Source: Westiellopsis prolifica IICB1 (lineage in GTDB: Bacteria; Cyanobacteriota; Cyanobacteriia; Cyanobacteriales; Nostocaceae). Taken from it: a stretch of 58,669 nucleotides of DNA. This document shows positions 53,562-58,669 of the stretch, piece by piece. The stretch spans positions 1,918,782 to 1,977,450 of the forward strand of contig NZ_NAPS01000001.1 of assembly GCF_004323185.1 (NCBI RefSeq). Direction: 5' to 3'. The notes under the pieces are model-generated. The model saw only the letters and a list, made by a program, of their open reading frames with translations. It was not told where the DNA came from and did not search any database. Within the stretch, counting starts at the first letter, position 1; the number at the start of each line of letters is the position of its first letter. The position numbers and the translations under genes were made by a program.

Positions 53562-53933
53562 ATGCTTGAACCAGCAGAAACCGTAAAAATCTTTCAAAAA
53601 CAGCCAACCATCAAAACTTTTTCCAGTGGTCAAACCATCTTTACAGATGGAGAAATTGGAAATTGCATGTATGGCATTTTGAATGGAGAGGTAGAATTAT
53701 ATGTCGATGGCAAAGTAGTCGAAACTATTAATCGGGGAGATGTATTTGGGATGGGAGCATTGGTAGTTCCAGAACAAACTAGAGCATCCACAGCAATTGC
53801 TAAAAGCGATTGTGAATTGGCGATTTTAGACCGAAACGGTTTTCTGTTCGCCGTCCAAGAAACCCCCATGTTTGCACTACTGGTGATGCGAAGTTACTCA
53901 GAACGTTTACGTATACTAAAGCGTTCTGTTTAA
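53562..53933 (+). CDS. Cyclic nucleotide-binding domain protein
   Basis: A 123-residue product consisting of one cNMP-binding beta barrel. GEVELYVDGKVVETINRGDVFGMGALV matches the phosphate-binding cassette region, although the usual Arg-Thr/Ser ligand pair is replaced by QTRASTA. No DNA-binding domain follows, so it is a stand-alone sensor domain. The ATG at 53562 is preferred to a TTG 33 bases upstream. It follows glgP at 54 bases on the same strand, which suggests coordinated expression; cAMP binding is not proved. Confidence 0.82.
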   Translation: MLEPAETVKIFQKQPTIKTFSSGQTIFTDGEIGNCMYGILNGEVELYVDGKVVETINRGDVFGMGALVVPEQTRASTAIAKSDCELAILDRNGFLFAVQETPMFALLVMRSYSERLRILKRSV

Positions 53934-54270
53934 TACTTTTGGGGTAATGGGTAATTGGTAAATAATGTCTTTGATACATATCAATGCCCATTGCCCAATG
54001 ATTACGCTAAAATAATGACATTGTTGCGATGTTGCGATCGCTCGAAAAAAACAAAACACTTTGGTGACTGATTACTTCCGAGTAGAGTGCAAAAAAGCGG
54101 ATAAATCCTGGGACTTAATCTGCAATCTAAAATTCAACTATCCTCAAGTCTTTGGATAAATCCTCAAGGTCAATCCAAAATCCAAAATCCAAAACTGTTT
54201 CATTCATCGTGCTACAAAAATTGCAATGCCTAGTTAGTGGTTGAATTTCATTAAATTCAGGAGATTACTA
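53934..54270. other. Gap with ATCCAAA repeats
   Basis: The 337 bases contain GGTAATTGGTAA and ATCCAAAATCCAAAATCC repeats (near 53945 and 54174) and no gene. AGGAG at 54259-54263 is the ribosome-binding site of the DUF1269 gene. Confidence 0.5.
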
Positions 54271-54759
54271 ATGGCACATCTTACTGTATTAGAATTCCCC
54301 ACGGCTGATGGTGCAGAGAGAATGGAAAGTAAACTGCTTGAACTACAGCAGCAACATTTACTAGATATCCAAGACGCAGCTATTGTTTCATGGCCAAAAG
54401 GTAAAAGAAAGCCCAAAACTCGCCAGCTACATAACTTATCTGGATTAGGTGCATTAGATGGTGCTTTCTGGGGATTACTGTTTGGTATCCTTTTCTTTAT
54501 CCCGATTCTGGGAATAGCAATTGGTGCGGCGATTGGTGCTTTAACAGCCTCCTTTGCAGATGTTGGTATTGACGATAATTTCATCAAAAAAATCCGTGAA
54601 GAGGTTACTGAAGGAACTTCTGCACTTTTCCTACTCACCTCCAATGAAGTAGTTGAACGCATTGCAGAAGCTTTAAAAAACGAAGATTTCAAGATAGTTG
54701 CTACTAATCTACCCAAAGAGCGAGAAGACAAACTTAAAGAAGCCTTTGCTCATTCCTAG
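54271..54759 (+). CDS. DUF1269-type membrane protein
   Basis: A 162-residue protein that fits the DUF1269 family. MAHLTVLEFPTADGAERMESKLLELQQQHLLDIQDAAIVSW is a soluble N-terminal part. The glycine-zipper-like hydrophobic stretch GALDGAFWGLLFGILFFIPILGIAIGAAIGALTA (about residues 60-95) probably inserts in a membrane, and the end reads RIAEALKNEDFKIVATNLPKEREDKL. Function is unknown. The start at 54271 is fixed by AGGAG 8 bases upstream. It is transcribed alone, toward thiD, with a terminator-like hairpin between them. Confidence 0.85.
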   Translation: MAHLTVLEFPTADGAERMESKLLELQQQHLLDIQDAAIVSWPKGKRKPKTRQLHNLSGLGALDGAFWGLLFGILFFIPILGIAIGAAIGALTASFADVGIDDNFIKKIREEVTEGTSALFLLTSNEVVERIAEALKNEDFKIVATNLPKEREDKLKEAFAHS

Positions 54760-54820
54760 TTACGACTTCAGTAGCAATTAATACCAATTTGAAAAAAGAA
54801 TGCGACAGATGAATTCTGTA

Positions 54821-54842
54821 GAGACGCGATAAATCGCGTCTC
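54821..54842. repeat. GAGACGCGATAAATCGCGTCTC palindrome
   Basis: A perfect palindromic member of the dispersed GAGACG hairpin family, with stem GAGACGCGAT/ATCGCGTCTC, lies between the DUF1269 gene and thiD. Confidence 0.85.
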
Positions 54843-54893
54843 ATATTCTGAAGGTGTCGCAAACATTTTTTGAATCGGTATAAGTTATAGATT

Positions 54894-54927
54894 GGGGACA
54901 GGTTTACAAACCTATCCTCATTTTTTT
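54894..54927 (+). terminator. Intrinsic terminator between the DUF1269 gene and thiD
   Basis: GGGGACAGGTTT and AACCTATCCTC form a stem around ACA, followed by seven T residues at 54921-54927. It is a textbook intrinsic terminator, 16 bases before the thiD start. It might also act as a leader attenuator for thiD. GGAGG (54935-54939) then serves as the thiD ribosome-binding site. Confidence 0.7.
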
Positions 54928-54943
54928 ATGTCATGGAGGTTCT

Positions 54944-55774
54944 ATGAACGCCGAAACAACATCTCCTATACCTGTTGCTTTAACTATAGCTGGTTCAGAT
55001 AGTGGTGGTGGTGCAGGAATTCAAGCAGATTTGCGGACTTTTGCTTTTCACTGTGTCCACGGAACTAGTGCGATTACTTGTGTTACCGCCCAAAATACTT
55101 TGGGTGTGATGCGCGTTGATGCGATGTCACCAGAGGCAATTGTTGCCCAAATCCAAGCTGTATGTCAAGATATCAGTGTCCAAGCAGCAAAAACAGGAAT
55201 GTTGCTGAACAAAGAAATTATTGCAGCTGTTGCCCAGCAAGTAGAAGCTTTAGAAATTCCAAATTTGGTAGTTGATCCGGTGATGGTATCACGAACGGGA
55301 GCGCAATTAATAGACGATGAAGCTATAAATACACTTTGCCATACACTTATACCTCTCGCTGCGATCGCCACACCAAATCGTTACGAAGCCCAAATTATGA
55401 GCGGTTTACAAATTAATACCCTCGATGATATGCGCGACTCTGCCCAAATTATTCATGATAAATTCCAAGCCAAGGTGGTATTAGTCAAGGGTGGTGGGAT
55501 GTCGGGGAATGGACGCGGTGTAGATATTTGGTTTGATGGGCAAAAATTCGAGACTCTGAGTGTGAAGCAGGTAGAGACAAAAAATACTCACGGTACTGGT
55601 TGTACTTTATCAGCTGCGATCGCAGCTAATTTGGCACGTGCTTATGATTTATTTACAGCCGTGCAGCAAGCAAAAGAATATGTTACTAATGCTCTATCCT
55701 ACGCCCTAAATATTGGTAAAGGGCAAGGTCCGGTTGGACATTTTTACCCATTGTTGCTAACGAGCAAAAATTAA
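54944..55774 (+). CDS. thiD: Hydroxymethylpyrimidine/phosphomethylpyrimidine kinase
   Basis: ThiD phosphorylates HMP and HMP-phosphate in thiamine synthesis. The 276-residue ribokinase-like protein begins TIAGSDSGGGAGIQADLRTF, contains VTAQNTLGV, the DPVMVSRTGAQL segment, and the NTHGTGCTLSAAIAANLA anion-hole/catalytic motif (GTGC, Asp replaced in context). The ATG at 54944 has a GGAGG Shine-Dalgarno sequence. No other thi genes are adjacent and I see no TPP riboswitch upstream. Confidence 0.95.
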   Translation: MNAETTSPIPVALTIAGSDSGGGAGIQADLRTFAFHCVHGTSAITCVTAQNTLGVMRVDAMSPEAIVAQIQAVCQDISVQAAKTGMLLNKEIIAAVAQQVEALEIPNLVVDPVMVSRTGAQLIDDEAINTLCHTLIPLAAIATPNRYEAQIMSGLQINTLDDMRDSAQIIHDKFQAKVVLVKGGGMSGNGRGVDIWFDGQKFETLSVKQVETKNTHGTGCTLSAAIAANLARAYDLFTAVQQAKEYVTNALSYALNIGKGQGPVGHFYPLLLTSKN

Positions 55775-55854
55775 ATTACAAAATCTTTGCTCTCAGGTAA
55801 TTTTTCTATTATTCTTGGGCTTAGTTTGTATCATTATTTGCTTTTCAACTAAAA

Positions 55855-56574
55855 ATGCGAACAGCTAACGGCTCTTTTTATAGTCATACCCCTAGTACGA
55901 CTACTCAGCATTATTCACCCTCTGTACCCTTATCTGTATATCGAGATTTGGCAGCAGAGTTACAAGCCGCACAGTCAAAAATCAACGCCCTGACCGCCCA
56001 ACAAGCACAAGTCACTCAAGAAAATCAACTTCTCAAGGAAGAAATTGCCAAAGCAATCCAATCTGTTTTAAAGTTACAAAAATTACTTGATGCTTCTAGT
56101 CAGTCTCAATCTCAGCAGGTTCCCCAAACTCAAGTCACAGCAAACGTAGAGACGGTATCCCCATCAATATCTTCTACAAGCAATAATCAAAAGCCACCAC
56201 AGGAAACACAAAAAGTTGCCCAAACCAAAGAACTTTCAGGGAATCCGACAAAAAGCAATCAACAGGTAACGACTTCCCCTGCTAATAAACAGCAGGTAAA
56301 TAAGACTAGTAAACCTCAAGCAAAAAAAGGACAACCGCGCCAGCAGCCTCAGCCACGTCCACCTGTTGTTTACACAGAAATGGAAATTCCTCTATCCATG
56401 TCAGAACCAGTGTTGATAGAACAGCAGGAAGTCGTCGCCTACTCCAGCAGCGAACCAGAATCAGAAAAAGTAAATGGTTGGTGGTTCTTTTTTATGATCG
56501 TATTGATCATATTTTTGGGTTTTGGTGCTGGTTATTTGGTTGTGCGTCCCTTTATTGAACATCAAAATCGATAA
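55855..56574 (+). CDS. Cyanobacterial membrane protein with a Pro/Gln-rich linker
   Basis: A 239-residue protein. The N-terminal ~75 residues are coiled-coil-like (LAAELQAAQSKINALTAQQAQVTQENQLLKEEIAKAIQSV). A long, low-complexity linker rich in Gln, Ser, Pro and Lys follows, then one membrane helix (about residues 205-228, WWFFFMIVLIIFLGFGAGYLVV) and a short tail. I do not recognise a family, though the single-helix, coiled-coil layout suggests a membrane-attached scaffold. The start ATG lies 79 bases after thiD on the same strand, so co-transcription is possible. Confidence 0.7.
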   Translation: MRTANGSFYSHTPSTTTQHYSPSVPLSVYRDLAAELQAAQSKINALTAQQAQVTQENQLLKEEIAKAIQSVLKLQKLLDASSQSQSQQVPQTQVTANVETVSPSISSTSNNQKPPQETQKVAQTKELSGNPTKSNQQVTTSPANKQQVNKTSKPQAKKGQPRQQPQPRPPVVYTEMEIPLSMSEPVLIEQQEVVAYSSSEPESEKVNGWWFFFMIVLIIFLGFGAGYLVVRPFIEHQNR

Positions 56575-56612
56575 CTCATACTAATTCAATTAATGATTGC
56601 AACATATCCTTG

Positions 56613-56640
56613 GTAAAGACGCGATCAATCGCGTCTCTAC
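56613..56640. repeat. GTAAAGACGCGATCAATCGCGTCTCTAC palindrome
   Basis: An imperfect palindromic member of the dispersed GAGACG hairpin family, lying between the membrane-protein gene and dapB. It is 39 bases after the stop codon. Confidence 0.8.
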
Positions 56641-56814
56641 AGAAATTGGTATCAAATTTTGGTGTTGCTCAATCAAAACTTGTTATGGCTACTAACTACA
56701 TGTACGGGCGTAGACTGATTTTGTGCGGCTTTAAGGTGGAGTACCTTCGCCTCTGCTAACCACCCCAAATTCTCCTACAATGCGCTTGTTGGGTATAAAA
56801 GCATAATTCAAGCT

Positions 56815-57651
56815 ATGACGAATCAAAATCTGATCCCTGTAATTGTCAATGGTGCTGCTGGTAAAATGGGGCGCGAGGTGGTCAAAGCAGTTGCACAAGC
56901 ATCTGATATGAGTCTGATGGGTGCGATTGATACAAGTTCAGAACACCAAGGTAAAGATGCAGGCGAACTGGCTGGTTTAAGTGAACCTTTGGAAGTACCA
57001 ATTACCAATCAATTGGAACCGATGCTAGGTTACGTAGCTGGTGAAAGACATATGCAACCAGGGGTAATTGTAGATTTTACTCATCCTGATTGTGTATATG
57101 ACAATATTCGCAGTGCGATCGCCTACGGTATTCGTCCAGTTGTAGGTACTACAGGCTTAAGTCCTGAACAAATTCAAGATTTGACAGCGTTTGCTGATAA
57201 AGCTAGTACAGGATGCCTACTAATTCCTAATTTTTCTATTGGTATGGTACTGTTACAACAAGCCGCAGTCACAGCATCTCAATATTTTGACCACGTAGAA
57301 ATTATCGAACTGCATCATAATCAAAAAGCTGATGCTCCCAGTGGTACTGCGATTCAAACTGCCCAAATGTTAGCAGAAATGGGTAAAACATTTAACCCGG
57401 CAGTAGTTCAAGAAACAGAGAAATTACCAGGGGCAAGGGGGAGTGTTGCAGACGAAGGTATTAGAATTCATAGTATACGTTTGCCAGGGTTAATTGCTCA
57501 TCAAGAAGTTATTTTTGGCGCACCTGGTCAAATTTATACCTTACGACATGACACAAGCGATCGCGCGGCTTATATGCCAGGAGTACTACTAGCAATTCGC
57601 AAAGTCTTGGAGTTAAAGTCGTTAATATATGGATTAGAGAAAATACTTTAA
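56815..57651 (+). CDS. dapB: 4-hydroxy-tetrahydrodipicolinate reductase
   Basis: DapB reduces HTPA with NAD(P)H in lysine and diaminopimelate synthesis. The 278-residue length is normal. [13 protein letters not shown] (the Rossmann GxxGxxG-type motif), [11 protein letters not shown] and VGTTGLS are present, as are the signature [15 protein letters not shown] (catalytic His and Lys) and the [16 protein letters not shown] stretch. The ATG at 56815 begins the conserved N-terminus. It is a clear housekeeping gene; a membrane protein gene follows on the same strand. Confidence 0.96.
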   Translation: MTNQNLIPVIVNGAAGKMGREVVKAVAQASDMSLMGAIDTSSEHQGKDAGELAGLSEPLEVPITNQLEPMLGYVAGERHMQPGVIVDFTHPDCVYDNIRSAIAYGIRPVVGTTGLSPEQIQDLTAFADKASTGCLLIPNFSIGMVLLQQAAVTASQYFDHVEIIELHHNQKADAPSGTAIQTAQMLAEMGKTFNPAVVQETEKLPGARGSVADEGIRIHSIRLPGLIAHQEVIFGAPGQIYTLRHDTSDRAAYMPGVLLAIRKVLELKSLIYGLEKIL

Positions 57652-57656
57652 GTTTT

Positions 57657-57706
57657 TCATCTCAAATCCATCCATCCAAAATCCAAAATCCAAAATCCAA
57701 AACCCG
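57657..57706. repeat. ATCCAAA heptamers between dapB and the next gene
   Basis: Four to five ATCCAAA units lead into the ATG of the membrane-protein gene at 57708, again leaving no purine-rich site upstream. Confidence 0.8.
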
Positions 57707-57707
57707 A

Positions 57708-58391
57708 ATGCTTGTCCCACTGACTCGCCAAAAATTTAATCAACTCGTCCCCTTAATTGCCACTAGTCAGCAGTACAAATATTATTGGGGAAAATTTCCA
57801 GATTTTTTACAGAGGCTGTTAATTTCTGTGGTCATTGCAGGTGTTTATGTCCTAGCAAGAATTTTTACCATACCTGGTTTTGGTCCAATAATATTTTTGC
57901 TAGGAGTAATTGGTGCTTTTTACTGGCTATGGGGGCCTATATTCTGGGCTAGTATGCGGAATGCCAAATGTCGCCGTTACAAATACAGTGGGTTTTTCCG
58001 TGGTCGGATTTTGGATTGGTGGATTACAGACGAATTAGTTGGTAAACAAGAAACCGTTGACAACAAAGGTGATTTAGTAATAGTAGAAAATCGCGAAAAG
58101 CGAATCAATCTGGAAGTGGGTGACGAAACCGGATTTACCGCTCAACTTGTAGCACCATTACGAGTTGAGCATAAAGTAATTGCCCGTGGTCAGAAAGTAG
58201 AAATGGTAGTAATGTCAAATCGCCCAGACTTGAGCAGAATTGAAGAAATCACCGATATTTACATTCCCAGTCGCGATTTATGGGTAAATGATTATCCCTA
58301 TTTGCGGCGAGATTATTTTCCGGAAGTGAGTCGTCGTTTACGCGATCGCCCCACAGAAAGACCCCGCAGACGTCGTCCCGTAGAGGAATAG
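57708..58391 (+). CDS. Conserved-looking membrane protein of unknown function
   Basis: A 227-residue protein with two predicted membrane segments (about residues 35-52 and 55-80, RLLISVVIAGVYVLARIFTIPGFG and IIFLLGVIGAFYWLWGPIFWAS). A cytosolic beta-rich domain (about 100-200, RINLEVGDETGFTAQLVAPLRVEHKVIARGQ) and a basic Arg-rich tail (RRLRDRPTERPRRRRP) follow. Similar proteins are sometimes annotated as phosphate ABC transporter permeases, but the sequence shows no ABC permease signature. I would treat function as unknown. It follows dapB with a repeat in between; its own stop abuts a GGGGATC block. Confidence 0.75.
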   Translation: MLVPLTRQKFNQLVPLIATSQQYKYYWGKFPDFLQRLLISVVIAGVYVLARIFTIPGFGPIIFLLGVIGAFYWLWGPIFWASMRNAKCRRYKYSGFFRGRILDWWITDELVGKQETVDNKGDLVIVENREKRINLEVGDETGFTAQLVAPLRVEHKVIARGQKVEMVVMSNRPDLSRIEEITDIYIPSRDLWVNDYPYLRRDYFPEVSRRLRDRPTERPRRRRPVEE

Positions 58392-58635
58392 GGATCGGGA
58401 ATCGGGGATCGGGGAAAGGGGATCGGGGAAAGGGGATTGGGAACAAGGGAGAGGGGGAAGTGTGGGAAGACTTATCAGTTATCAGTTATCAGTTATCAGT
58501 TATCAGTTATCAGTTATCACTCTTAACTGCTCATTGTTAACAGTTAACTGTTAACTGTTAACTGATTCATGCCCCATGCCCCATGCCCCATGCCCAATCC
58601 CCAATCCCCGATCCCCGATCCCCGATCCCCGATCG
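58389..58635. repeat. Terminal STRR cluster (GGGGATC, CAGTTAT and CCCCGAT types)
   Basis: GGGGATC heptamers start at the stop codon of the last gene. They are followed by TATCAGT units (about 58470-58515), TTAACTG units (about 58535-58565) and CCCCGAT/CCCATGC units up to about 58635. No gene is in the remaining bases. Confidence 0.85.
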
Positions 58636-58669
58636 TTTCTTCAGATAGAACTGTCAATTCTCAAAAATT

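Noticed and set aside
54780-54943. TPP riboswitch upstream of thiD
   Set aside because: No CUGAGA-type core or P1-P3 layout was seen; the structure is a simple terminator hairpin.

Overview
The window looks like chromosomal DNA of a filamentous, probably heterocyst-forming cyanobacterium (Nostocales). This rests on abundant HIP1-type GCGATCGC octamers, many short tandem heptanucleotide repeats (GGGGATC, ATAACCA and ATCCAAA types), a cyanophycin synthetase/cyanophycinase pair, adjacent flavodiiron genes of the Flv3 and Flv1 kinds, a CpcS/CpeS-type bilin lyase relative, system II cytochrome c maturation genes and a DHA2-type exporter. Almost everything is housekeeping or ordinary cyanobacterial accessory content. 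There is no prophage, CRISPR array or large island, and I found no clear new defence or biosynthetic system. The unusual material is mainly repeats, small mobile elements and a few gene architectures.

Layout. 0-3.3 kb: TM2 protein, CPBP membrane protease, tatA. 3.3-7.1 kb: cphB-cphA (nitrogen storage as cyanophycin), on the minus strand. 7.9-14.0 kb: trmD, ispF, an oligopeptide-type binding lipoprotein, larB, a small membrane protein and argH (arginine, a cyanophycin precursor). 14.1-15.2 kb: an IS982-family copy with a 7-bp target duplication, broken by a frameshift and a small palindromic insertion. 15.3-16.9 kb: a small basic protein, a decayed IS200/IS605-like end and an AT-rich gap. 16.9-23.8 kb: NUDIX hydrolase, alpha/beta hydrolase, coaX, flv3-flv1 behind a possible NtcA promoter, and a CpcS-like lyase. 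23.8-25 kb: repeat-rich intergenic DNA. 25-30.4 kb: RND efflux adaptor and pump, then a Uma2 protein. 30.4-34.4 kb: an FHA-PrsW fusion and a membrane Ser/Thr kinase. 34.6-37.5 kb: ccdA, ccs1 and queF. 37.5-43.7 kb: small conserved proteins, the SRP RNA gene, a YCII protein, a 2'-5' RNA ligase-like protein, a Gfo/Idh/MocA oxidoreductase, DoxX, tandem TspO-like genes and a D-Ala-D-Ala dipeptidase-like protein. 43.8-46.2 kb: a 178-bp tandem duplication and a module of two VWA genes plus a coiled-coil gene. 46.2-50.4 kb: Uma2, HxlR regulator, a secreted small protein, O-methyltransferase and MFS exporter. 50.5-54 kb: an array of eight 21-bp palindromic units, then glgP and a cyclic-nucleotide-binding-domain gene. 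54.2-58.4 kb: DUF1269 protein, thiD, a membrane protein, dapB and a membrane protein.

The genes make sense as a nitrogen/carbon reserve and redox background. argH supplies arginine, cphA/cphB store and release it, glgP mobilises glycogen, flv3/flv1 reduce oxygen, and ccdA/ccs1 build c-type cytochromes. The strongest items for a second look are the palindrome array before glgP, the insertion nested inside the IS982 copy, heptamer repeats abutting or entering start and stop codons, and the duplicated VWA module. All functional calls come from reading motifs by eye; no database search was possible.
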